From Hymenobacter cavernae (GTDB lineage: Bacteria > Bacteroidota > Bacteroidia > Cytophagales > Hymenobacteraceae): a stretch of DNA of 64,000 bases. Shown piece after piece: positions 51,398 through 58,934 of the stretch. Numbering within the stretch: the stretch's first letter is position 1; the number at the start of each line of letters is the position of its first letter. The DNA lies in assembly GCF_014641455.1 (NCBI RefSeq), contig NZ_BMHT01000005.1, positions 375,357 through 439,356 on the forward strand, written 5' to 3'. The position numbers and the translations under genes are program-made. Below the pieces are notes generated by a model. It was not told the origin of the DNA. It made no database searches and saw only the letters and a list, made by a program, of their open reading frames with translations.

Positions 51398-52780
51398 TTA
51401 GTCAGCGGGTTGCAACGTGAGCGGGATCTGAAAGATAGGCGCTTGGTCTTGCTCATCCGTCGTGACGGCCGCTACGCCGTCGATTAGGCTGCTTAGGGCA
51501 AAGGTTTTGGCGCCGACTTGGTTGATGTTGCTGTCATTCTTAGTTGTCCACTGAGTTATCCACATCGGGCGCTTGTCTTGGAGGATAACTTGCAGGGGTC
51601 GGGCCGCTTTGCCCATCTTGGTAACGCGAATTTTGACAAAATGCGTGTATTGCGCCTCGGGTCCGCTGCTGGCGCGGGTCTGATCGGTAGCGCCAAACAC
51701 GCTCACGATCTTCGCATCGGTGTCTTGCCCAGTTAGTTGCAAGTTCGCTTTCAGGTGACCTAGGTCTTGGTACAAAGCGGGCAGCGCTTGCAGATTCATC
51801 CCGAGCACGAACTCTACGGGCTGTTGCGCGGATACTTCGCTCACGGCTACGGTATGATAAGTAGCACCGGCGGCGCGCTTGCTGGCGTCTTTCTCGCCGT
51901 AGTACCACGCGCCTTGGTTCTGGAACTTGTTCAGCAGGGAAGAAGGCGCCGCCGAGTACTTCACGCCGAAGTGCGCCTGTTCGCCCGGCGCCTTTTTTAA
52001 CAACGCAGCATCAAAGCGCCGCACGGCATCGGCCGGGCCGATTACCCACACATAATAAGGTATGTCGGTGTCGCAGCAGCGGTTGATGCGCTTGGCGGCC
52101 GTTTTCATGGCCGGGTAAAAAGCCCCTTTGAAATCCGACGTGTGCCCGTAAACTGACACCGCTAGGTCGGAGCGACCGGCAGCGTTCAGGGCGTCGGTGA
52201 TGTCAGTTTTGATGTAGGGCACGGCACCCGCGTTGCGCGGGGCGTAGATGAAGTCCGAAATCAGCACGTTTACGGCATTCGGCTGATAATAATGACTCAC
52301 CAGCGTATCTAGGATGGCCGGGATGCTGGTGCTGCTGGCCGGTTCCCGAATGCCCTCGCGCACAGTAGTTTCTAGCTGTTGGTACGAGTCACGGTACGGC
52401 TTCTCCTTGATGCGGTAGAACGTTTTGCGCTGAACGCTGGCGCTCCGGTTCACATCGGAAAGAAACTGCGCCACGTGCTGCTGAAAGCGGGTGTTCTGGG
52501 CATCAGCGCCGGTTTTAGGCATGAAGCCTTCCATTGAGCCCGATACTTCCAGGAAGACGTTCACTTGCTTTAGCGAGCCCGTTGCGGCCGTAGTAGAGCT
52601 AGGGTCGGCCTCCGGTGAGGGAGCAGCGGCGGGCGCTTTATCTGGGGAAGCCTCAGTAGTTTCGGCGGCTTTGTTGTTGCCCGCGTCGGATTTGAGGTCG
52701 TCACGGGAATAGCAGCCGGGAAGTAACAAAACTGCCGCCAATAGCCCTGGCAGCAGTCGAGAGAAGGGAGTGCGTTGCAT
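51398..52780 (-). CDS. Von Willebrand A-like lipoprotein
   Basis: The 460-residue protein has a signal peptide ending in LLPGC, a lipobox. An Ala/Ser/Pro/Glu-rich linker follows (about residues 25-65). A Rossmann-like strand-loop then reads VNVFLEVSGSMEGFMP (about 70-85), matching the vWA MIDAS DxSxS except that the first Asp is Glu. Later strands include AVNVLISDFIYAPR and YYVWVIGPADAVRRF. The C-terminal half is unassigned. Lipid anchoring outside the cytoplasm suggests it meets the MotB/OmpA-like protein. In the FtsZl-1 system I recall a vWA protein as a constant partner. Confidence 0.75.
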   Translation of the reverse strand: MQRTPFSRLLPGLLAAVLLLPGCYSRDDLKSDAGNNKAAETTEASPDKAPAAAPSPEADPSSTTAATGSLKQVNVFLEVSGSMEGFMPKTGADAQNTRFQQHVAQFLSDVNRSASVQRKTFYRIKEKPYRDSYQQLETTVREGIREPASSTSIPAILDTLVSHYYQPNAVNVLISDFIYAPRNAGAVPYIKTDITDALNAAGRSDLAVSVYGHTSDFKGAFYPAMKTAAKRINRCCDTDIPYYVWVIGPADAVRRFDAALLKKAPGEQAHFGVKYSAAPSSLLNKFQNQGAWYYGEKDASKRAAGATYHTVAVSEVSAQQPVEFVLGMNLQALPALYQDLGHLKANLQLTGQDTDAKIVSVFGATDQTRASSGPEAQYTHFVKIRVTKMGKAARPLQVILQDKRPMWITQWTTKNDSNINQVGAKTFALSSLIDGVAAVTTDEQDQAPIFQIPLTLQPAD

Positions 52781-52886
52781 CGAACCAATGTAAAGGATGG
52801 CAGCCGAAGCCGCAACCTTACCTACTGCCAGGATGCCCAGCAGGTTGTGTAGGAACGATATAGTGTAAAGAATATTTTATAGTGAG

Positions 52887-53028
52887 CTAGGTTTAAACAC
52901 ATAATCAATACGCAGAACGTCATGCTGAGCTTGTCAAAGCATCTCGCGCGCAATGGTATATGATTACTACTGCACGCGAGATGCTTCGACAAGCTCAGCA
53001 TGACGTTCCGTATGTTTTTACAACCTAG
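52887..53028. repeat. Long inverted repeat bounded by CTAGGTT/AACCTAG
   Basis: The core arms GAACGTCATGCTGAGCTTGT (from 52915) and ACAAGCTCAGCATGACGTTC (ending 53008) are perfect complements. Imperfect pairing extends on both sides to CTAGGTTT at 52887 and AACCTAG at 53028. The inner parts contain GCACGCGAGATGCTTCG, which recurs near 63.0 kb. The element fills the 244-bp gap between the cytoskeletal cluster and the nucleotidyltransferase gene. Confidence 0.75.
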
Positions 53029-54026
53029 CTATAATCAATCTCGGTATTGTCGCCGATGTTCAGGCTGTGGTTCAGGCCCCGGAACGACGCATCAGAGCCC
53101 ACAATACAGTCGTGGAGCACAGCTTGGCGCAGCTCGCTGTAGGAACCGATGATGGAGTTGGTCAGAATCGTATTCTCCACAATGGTCCGGTCGCCAATGG
53201 CTACGTTGGGACCGATGATGGAGCAGGAAATCTGGCAGTTCTTGCCAATACTGACGGGCGGAATAATAATAGTGTTCGGAAACTCGGGTAGCGCCTCCGT
53301 ACTCATGAACTCCGGCCGACTCAGCAGGCGGGCGTTGGCTTCGAGCAGCGTGTCTTTGCGGCCGCAGTCAAACCAGTTGTCCACCGTGATGGTGGTCATC
53401 TCCTCCCCTTCCTGAATCAGCGTCATCAGGGCATCAGTCAGCTGAAACTCGCCGTGCGTGCGGTGCTCCTCGGCAATCAAGCGACCCAGAGCGTCGGCCA
53501 GCTGCGCGGGGTGCGCGATTTTGTACAGCCCCACCATCGCATAGTTCGACTTCGGAATTTTCGGTTTCTCCATCACTTTCGTGACGCGCCCGCCGGGTGC
53601 CGTTTCCACCAGGCCAAAGAGCGTAGGGGTTTTCACTTCCTTCACGCCCAGCACCGTGCCCGGCATTTGCAGCACGGCATCTAGGTCAACATCCACGATG
53701 GTGTCGCCGAGCAGAATCAGGATGCCTTCCGACTCGTGCTGGAACTCCTCGCGGGCAATCCAGAGGGCGTGGCCGATGCCTTCGCGCGGCTCCTGCACCA
53801 CGAAGGTGGACTGGATTTGCGGATAATTTCGCCGCACGTAGCGCTCGATCTTTTCGCCCAGATAGCCGATAATGAAGACAAATTCTTGAATACCAGCGCC
53901 GATAAGGCGGTCGATGATGTGACCCAGGATGGTATTCCCAGCTACAGGTACCAGCGACTTAGGCTGAGTATGCGTATGCGGACGTAGGCGGGAGCCGATG
54001 CCGGCAACGGGGATGACAGCTTTCAT
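53025..54026 (-). CDS. Sugar-phosphate nucleotidyltransferase with left-handed beta-helix
   Basis: The start at 54026 gives MKAVIPVAGIGSRLRPHTHT, where GIGSRLRPHTHTQPKSL is the nucleotide-binding loop of the RmlA/GlmU/GalU-type NTP-transferase fold. ILLGDTIVDVDLDAVLQMPG and VGLYKIAHPAQLADALGRLI follow. Hexapeptide repeats form a left-handed beta-helix from about residue 245 (IPPVSIGKNCQISCSIIGPN). At 333 residues it fits the long RmlA-like group (TDP/UDP-glucose pyrophosphorylase type) used for surface glycans. The sugar cannot be fixed from sequence. The gene stands alone. Confidence 0.88.
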   Translation of the reverse strand: MKAVIPVAGIGSRLRPHTHTQPKSLVPVAGNTILGHIIDRLIGAGIQEFVFIIGYLGEKIERYVRRNYPQIQSTFVVQEPREGIGHALWIAREEFQHESEGILILLGDTIVDVDLDAVLQMPGTVLGVKEVKTPTLFGLVETAPGGRVTKVMEKPKIPKSNYAMVGLYKIAHPAQLADALGRLIAEEHRTHGEFQLTDALMTLIQEGEEMTTITVDNWFDCGRKDTLLEANARLLSRPEFMSTEALPEFPNTIIIPPVSIGKNCQISCSIIGPNVAIGDRTIVENTILTNSIIGSYSELRQAVLHDCIVGSDASFRGLNHSLNIGDNTEIDYS

Positions 54027-54213
54027 GAACAAAAGGCGTGGCGTAAGCACGCAAAATAGTGAATCGGCAGCGGAGCACCGGACCTCAGCACAACCGCCAA
54101 CGCCTTAATTCGTACTTTTCAGCGCACCGGTGCCTGTCGACGCTAACCAAGTCGGCCGGCCCTAGGTTTCGATTGTCTTTCTCTCTCTTCCACTTTTTAT
54201 TTTTTTTCTCTCT

Positions 54214-54792
54214 ATGAAACGTTTTGCTCTGTACTTCTTTGGCTTAGTAATCTTGCTCACGCAATCATCGTGCGGCTACAATGGTATGGTTGAGCGCGAC
54301 CAGGCCGTGAAATCGCAGTGGGCGAAGGTGCAAAGCAGCTACCAGCGTCGCAACGACCTCATTCCGAACTTGGTAAATACCGTGAAGGGCGCTGCGAACT
54401 TTGAAAAAAGCACCCTGACCGACGTTATTAATGCCCGCGCCAAAGCCACAAGCGTGCAGCTTTCGGGTGACGACCTGACGCCCGAAAACATCAAACGCTT
54501 CCAGGAGGCTCAAAGCCAGGTTAGCTCGGGCCTAGGTCGCTTGTTGGCTGTCTCAGAAAATTATCCTGATCTGAAAGCTAACGCCAACTTTCAGGAGCTG
54601 CAAGCACAGATTGAGGGCACCGAAAATCGTATTAACGTGGAGCGCAACAAGTTCAACGATGTGACGAACGACTACAACGGCTACGTGAAGTCGTTCCCCA
54701 ACAACATCTTCGCGGGCATGTTCGGCTTCAAGGAGAAACCTTACTTCGAGGCCGATGCCAGCGCTCAGAAAGCTCCTACCGTTCAGTTCTAA
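54214..54792 (+). CDS. LemA family protein
   Basis: The 192-residue protein has an N-terminal hydrophobic segment ending near QSSCGYNG, a probable lipobox. It then has the LemA hallmark VKSQWAKVQSSYQRRNDLIP, followed by NLVNTVKGAANFEKSTLTDV. ALPHA-helical repeats such as ENYPDLKANANFQELQAQIE complete the fold. LemA proteins are found next to TPM-domain proteins; their role is unknown but linked to envelope stress. A pyrimidine-rich leader precedes the ATG. Confidence 0.93.
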   Translation: MKRFALYFFGLVILLTQSSCGYNGMVERDQAVKSQWAKVQSSYQRRNDLIPNLVNTVKGAANFEKSTLTDVINARAKATSVQLSGDDLTPENIKRFQEAQSQVSSGLGRLLAVSENYPDLKANANFQELQAQIEGTENRINVERNKFNDVTNDYNGYVKSFPNNIFAGMFGFKEKPYFEADASAQKAPTVQF

Positions 54793-54869
54793 TTTGGTTT
54801 TTGGTTTTTGGTCATCAAACGAACTTATCAAAAAACTAAAAACTAAAAACAAACAACCAAAAACCAATC
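54792..54869. repeat. Degenerate inverted repeat between lemA and the TPM gene
   Basis: Left words GGTTTTTGGTTTTTGG (7-base period) pair with AAAAACTAAAAACTAAAAAC and CCAAAAACCAA on the right. The element fills the gap completely and is one of the heptad-type hairpins. Confidence 0.65.
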
Positions 54870-54881
54870 AGGCTCCCACCC

Positions 54882-55337
54882 ATGAAAAGCCCTCTGACGC
54901 CGGAACAAGAGGCTGCACTTGTGGCCGCTATCCGGCAGGCCGAAATCACGACCTCCGGCGAAATCCGGGTTCACCTGGAAGACACCTGCCCCACACCCGA
55001 GCCGCTCGACCGCGCCGCCCAGGTATTTGCCGAGCTAGGTATGCACCGCACCGCCCAGCGCAACGGCGTTCTTTTTTACTTAGCCTGGAAAACGCGTCAG
55101 TTTGCCGTCATCGGCGACTCTGCCATCAATTCCGCCGTACCCGATGATTTTTGGGAAGTCACGAAGGAAACCGTGCTCGACCACTTCCGGCTCCACGACT
55201 ATGTCACGGGGTTGGAAAAAGGCATCCGGATGGTAGGTGAGCAGCTTCGGCGCTACTTCCCCTACGATGCGGCCACTGACCGCAACGAACTCGACGACTC
55301 CATCTCGTTTGGCGACTCCACGCCGCCGCACGCATGA
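54882..55337 (+). CDS. TPM domain protein (DUF5130/YgcG-like N-domain)
   Basis: The 151-residue soluble protein has the TPM fold (TLP18.3, Psb32 and MOLO-1). Visible pieces are EQEAALVAAIRQAEITTSGE, then IRVHLEDTC, GVLFYLAWKTRQFAVIGD and LEKGIRMVGEQLRRYFPYDA. It lacks a signal peptide and membrane helix. Its stop overlaps the next TPM gene by 4 bp (ATGA), so the two are translationally coupled. The TPM domain has been linked to phosphatase or stress functions, with no clear role in bacteria. Confidence 0.88.
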   Translation: MKSPLTPEQEAALVAAIRQAEITTSGEIRVHLEDTCPTPEPLDRAAQVFAELGMHRTAQRNGVLFYLAWKTRQFAVIGDSAINSAVPDDFWEVTKETVLDHFRLHDYVTGLEKGIRMVGEQLRRYFPYDAATDRNELDDSISFGDSTPPHA

Positions 55338-56182
55338 GCATTCTCTCCCCTTTTCCTCTTCTGCTAAAAAGTCGTTGGCCCGGCGCCTTGCTCGGGCTGT
55401 TGCTGCTCCTCACGAGCTTGCTTCAGCCCGCCGTGGCGCAGGATGTGCCGCCACGCCCATCGCCACCGCGCCTCGTCAATGATCTGGCGGGCATGCTCCG
55501 GCCCGATGAAGCGGACGCGCTGGAGCGCAAGCTTGTTGCCTACAACGACTCCACGTCCTCGCAGATTTCTGTTGTGACGGTGCCTACGCTCGGCGACTAC
55601 GAAATTGCCGACTATGCTCAGAAGCTCTACGAAAGCTGGGGCATTGGCCAGAAAGGCGAAAACAACGGCATTCTCATCCTAGTCGCCAAGCAGGAGCACT
55701 CGGCCCGCATCCAGACTGGCTACGGCCTGGAAGGCGCCGTGCCTGATGCGTTGGCGAAGCGGATTATTTCCAACACCATTGTGCCCGCCTTCCGCGAGCA
55801 GCGCTACTACGACGGCCTCAACACGGCCACCGACGAGCTGATTGCCCTGGCGAAAGGCGAGGGCTACAAAGCCGACCCAAGAACGGCGCAGTCCAACAAC
55901 GGCGATTCCAGCGGCTCCGGCTGGACGTTCTGGTTGATTATCGGCGCGCTGGTGCTCTTTCTGCTGCTGCGCTCACGCGGCGGCGGGGGCGGCGGCGGGG
56001 GCTTTGGTCGACGCAGCCGCGGCTTCGGTGGTGGCTTTATCCCGCCCATTATCTTCGGCGACTTCAGCGGCGGCCGCGGCGTATTTGGCGGCGGTGGCGG
56101 CTTCGGTGGGGGTGGCGGCGGTGGCTTTGGCGGCTTCGGCGGCGGCAGCTCCGGCGGCGGCGGCGCCAGCGGCAACTGGTAA
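55334..56182 (+). CDS. TPM domain protein with glycine-rich tail
   Basis: The 282 residues have a signal peptide or anchor (LLGLLLLLTSLLQPAVAQ, cleavage near AVAQ). A TPM domain follows (LVNDLAGMLRPDEADALERK, then SSQISVVTVPTLGDYEIADY and RIQTGYGLEGAVPDALAKRI). A membrane helix (WTFWLIIGALVLFLLL, about residues 197-213) and a Gly/Phe-rich tail of about 70 residues come last. That is the classic YgcG-type arrangement. It is partner to the LemA and first TPM genes. Confidence 0.93.
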   Translation: MSILSPFPLLLKSRWPGALLGLLLLLTSLLQPAVAQDVPPRPSPPRLVNDLAGMLRPDEADALERKLVAYNDSTSSQISVVTVPTLGDYEIADYAQKLYESWGIGQKGENNGILILVAKQEHSARIQTGYGLEGAVPDALAKRIISNTIVPAFREQRYYDGLNTATDELIALAKGEGYKADPRTAQSNNGDSSGSGWTFWLIIGALVLFLLLRSRGGGGGGGGFGRRSRGFGGGFIPPIIFGDFSGGRGVFGGGGGFGGGGGGGFGGFGGGSSGGGGASGNW

Positions 56183-56183
56183 G

Positions 56184-56269
56184 CTAGGTTTCGCAAACGC
56201 TGTTTTAAATGAAGAAGGGCACTAGTGATGGTGCCCTTCTTCATTTAAAACAGCGTTTGCGAAACCTAG
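56184..56269. terminator. Perfect 39-bp hairpin after the TPM gene
   Basis: Arms 56184-56222 and 56231-56269 are exact complements over all 39 bases with an 8-base loop. The arms begin and end with CTAGGTTT and AAACCTAG. It starts two bases past the stop codon of the TPM gene. No T-run follows, so it is not a classical terminator. A perfect stem of this length would form a DNA cruciform or a stable RNA duplex. Confidence 0.9.
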
Positions 56270-56310
56270 GTCGCAGACCACTGAAAGCCGGTGAAGTCCG
56301 TAATAGTCGT

Positions 56311-56427
56311 ATGCTCCAAAACTCCGATAAGCCTGAACTTCCGGCCTGGGTATTCCTGGCCCTTCGATTCGCTGGTGTTGCGCTGGTAGCCGCCGTTTTC
56401 TGGTTTGTAACCAAGTGCGGCCGTTAG
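56311..56427 (+). CDS. 38-residue membrane peptide
   Basis: The ATG at 56311 gives MLQNSDKPELPAWVFLALRF followed by AGVALVAAVFWFVTKCGR, a short polar head, one membrane helix and a basic tail. The frame is open further up into the hairpin, but that part is not plausible protein. It overlaps the convergent DUF72 stop by 4 bp. The helix supports a real product, but at this length chance is not excluded. Confidence 0.4.
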   Translation: MLQNSDKPELPAWVFLALRFAGVALVAAVFWFVTKCGR

Positions 56428-57152
56428 CGCAGCAGCGCCTGCATTTCACGCGCATTCTCGACGCCAGCGCCGCCAATACCATTGTTGAAGTACAGGTAAA
56501 CCTCTTTCACCTGCGGCGCGGCCTTAATTTCGGCGGCCACGCGCTGTAAAAACTCGGGGCTGTAGGGCGTGGTGTACAGCTCCGGTACGCCGTGGAAGCG
56601 GTAATAAAGCACGTCGGTGTTGACCACTACCTCATCCGGAAGCGGTTGCGGATGGCTCTGCCCAACGAAGGCGATGTGGTGACGGGCTAGCTCGCGAAAC
56701 ACCTCGCCATCCCACCAGCTTGGGTGGCGAAATTCTATCACATTATTAAAGGCCGGATCGAGGCTGTCGAGGATACGTTGGAGCAGCTCATCGGTGTAGG
56801 CGGCTTTGGGCGGCAGCTGAAACAGCACCGGACCTAGCTTTTCGCCTAAGCCTTCCTGTACGGTGGCGTAGAAGTCGGCTAGGATTGGCTGGGCTTCGGC
56901 GTTGAACTTCTTGTAGTGCGTGACCTGGCGCGGCGCTTTCACGGCAAAGCGGTAATCGGCCGGACTCTTGGCGTACCAGTCCTCAAACACCTTCAGCTCC
57001 GGCATACGGTAGAAGGTCACGTTTATCTCCAAGGTATTGAAGTGCTGCGTGTAGTACTCAAACCACTTGCGCGGCGGCAAGCCTTCCGGATACAGCACGC
57101 CTTTCCAGTCGCGGTAAGAAAAGCCAGAGCAACCGATGTAGTAGGTGGGCAT
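56424..57152 (-). CDS. DUF72 family protein (TIM-barrel)
   Basis: The start at 57152 gives MPTYYIGCSGFSYRDWKGVL, the typical first strand of DUF72. The ATG 30 bp upstream adds a leader that does not fit. LPPRKWFEYYTQHFNTLEIN, FAVKAPRQVTHY, VLFQLPPKAAYTDELLQRIL and EFRHPSWWDGEVFRELARHH follow. The family has a conserved barrel with an Arg/His-lined pocket and unknown activity. The gene is 242 residues long, as usual. Confidence 0.92.
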   Translation of the reverse strand: MPTYYIGCSGFSYRDWKGVLYPEGLPPRKWFEYYTQHFNTLEINVTFYRMPELKVFEDWYAKSPADYRFAVKAPRQVTHYKKFNAEAQPILADFYATVQEGLGEKLGPVLFQLPPKAAYTDELLQRILDSLDPAFNNVIEFRHPSWWDGEVFRELARHHIAFVGQSHPQPLPDEVVVNTDVLYYRFHGVPELYTTPYSPEFLQRVAAEIKAAPQVKEVYLYFNNGIGGAGVENAREMQALLR

Positions 57153-57178
57153 AAGTAAGCTAGGCAGTGGCGCTGCTA

Positions 57179-58636
57179 TCAATTAGCGGCCTGTTGGTAG
57201 TATGTTTTTTTCTCGCTGGTCACGTTCCAGTAGTGCAGCAGCTCCGCGTTTGTGTCCGAATCGGCAGGGTTCGTCGTTTTCGTCCACGACATAACGGTAC
57301 AATCGTCTGCTAGCCGCACCGTTTTCTCCGGCGATTCGGCCAGCTGCGCCAGCATCTGTCGTTCGCAGGCGTTGTTATCGCTCACGATCGGCTTATCCGA
57401 CAACATAAAAATGACCAGGAATAACCCAAGGCCTATCAAGTAGCGCGTGCGCAGCTGCCCCGCCAGATGCCTCGCCAGGTGAAAACTGGAAATACCGTAG
57501 AAGTAGATCAGAGCCAGCACAACAGGCATGATAACATCGCGGCGCAGAATGTACGGCCGGTAATCACGGTAGCCCCCGAGCGGCAGCAGCAGAATATAAA
57601 CCAGGGCAAACCAACCAATCCATTTCAGAATAGTCAGGAGCTTCCCGCCTTCCTCTGTCGCAGGCTGCCGCTTGATGATGTACGCGTTCAGCAGCACTAT
57701 CGCCAGCAGCAAGGGCAACCCTAGCTTTTGCTTGAGCTGCTGATAGATGCCCATCGGTATCCGGCTGTAGCGCTCCAGCAACGACACACTGTTGCCCTCC
57801 ATATTTTCGGCGTTGTTCCGCCCGATATACAGTGAATACAGGCATAGCAGCGTAAGCAGCCCGAAACACAGCAGCATAGGCCAAGGCACGCTGCTTACTG
57901 CACCTAGCAAGCGTTGCTTGAGCGCCGTGCCGGCAGTCGCCTTGAAGTAGCGCCGACCAGTCAGCCAGAGCGCAGCCGGGCAAACCAGTACCACTACGCC
58001 CGGCACCACGGGCCCACCGAGCGCCAGCCCCACGGCCAGCAACAGCAGCAGGACTACACCCACGACGGAAAGTCTCACGCGCGTTTCGGAGAAAGCGGCT
58101 TGATAAAATGGCAGCAAAAACACCAGCAACAGTCCGATTGGCAAGGCATAAAATACTGTGTACGTGATTGATTTGTCGATAATACCCATCTGATTGTTGA
58201 AGCCCGCCGTCTGGAAGAGCGGCACCACCAACGCCACCGCCAGCACGAAGCGCTTATTCAGGATTCGGCTGCTACCGCTGATATATGCTCCTAGCAAATA
58301 GATAAGGAGTACCTGCACGGCTAGCTTCAGCCATGCGCAAGCTTGGTAAATGCTGTCAATGGGGCTATGCCAGCGTTGCAGCAGCAAGGGCACCGTCTTG
58401 AAATACTCAGAGAGCAGCTTGTGCGCAAAAAATCGGTTTGGTGCGGCATACACTTCGTTTTTGAGTAGGACATGCAACCCCAAAGGGTCGGTCAGCACCT
58501 GTTGGTACCAAGGTGCCGGCAGAATAATCGCCGCCATGTCGCCATCGAGGGCTACGTGCGAATGCTGCCAAAAAGAGTAGCTACTATCCAGTAGTACCAA
58601 GAGCAGCAGCACTATAGACCAATTATGCTTGAACAT
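57179..58636 (-). CDS. Polytopic membrane protein, unassigned
   Basis: The start at 58636 gives MFKHNWSIVLLLLVLLDSSY. The ATG at 58684 adds a non-hydrophobic leader. The 485 residues have about ten membrane helices with a periplasmic loop rich in polar residues between the first two. Small repeats of GLLLVFLLPFY-type hydrophobic sequence occur. There is no clear glycosyltransferase or transporter motif. It follows the DUF72 gene in the same direction with a 26-bp gap. The function is unknown. Confidence 0.6.
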   Translation of the reverse strand: MFKHNWSIVLLLLVLLDSSYSFWQHSHVALDGDMAAIILPAPWYQQVLTDPLGLHVLLKNEVYAAPNRFFAHKLLSEYFKTVPLLLQRWHSPIDSIYQACAWLKLAVQVLLIYLLGAYISGSSRILNKRFVLAVALVVPLFQTAGFNNQMGIIDKSITYTVFYALPIGLLLVFLLPFYQAAFSETRVRLSVVGVVLLLLLAVGLALGGPVVPGVVVLVCPAALWLTGRRYFKATAGTALKQRLLGAVSSVPWPMLLCFGLLTLLCLYSLYIGRNNAENMEGNSVSLLERYSRIPMGIYQQLKQKLGLPLLLAIVLLNAYIIKRQPATEEGGKLLTILKWIGWFALVYILLLPLGGYRDYRPYILRRDVIMPVVLALIYFYGISSFHLARHLAGQLRTRYLIGLGLFLVIFMLSDKPIVSDNNACERQMLAQLAESPEKTVRLADDCTVMSWTKTTNPADSDTNAELLHYWNVTSEKKTYYQQAAN

Positions 58637-58934
58637 ATCCTGAATAAAGCTAGGCGTGGGCGTAAGGCAACGTGGAACGCTCAACTGCTAAGCGCTGCTG
58701 CGGTCATCCGGCACTGTTGCCGGGTTTTCCGCCGTCAAGTTATCCAGCGCTTACCAGCCAGCCTAGCTTTTTACCCGCCCAGACACCAATTACAAGCACT
58801 GCCGGGGCTTCCTGCGTCTGTTCTCTACCAGTTATTTACTTAGCTTAGCTGCCTATGCTTTCGAAGCCTGCTTTGTGCAACTTCCCTCCCGCATTCTCAG
58901 ACTTTACCCATAGCCACCACTTCCTACAAAAAGC
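58637..58934. other. 298-bp intergenic region upstream of the second prolyl oligopeptidase
   Basis: No gene or clear promoter is seen. A frame on the plus strand from 58625 to 58843 has no domain or export signal and is rejected. Confidence 0.5.

Noticed and set aside
58625..58843. Possible 72-residue plus-strand gene
   Set aside because: It overlaps the start of the minus-strand membrane gene, lacks domain or signal features and has composition of non-coding sequence.
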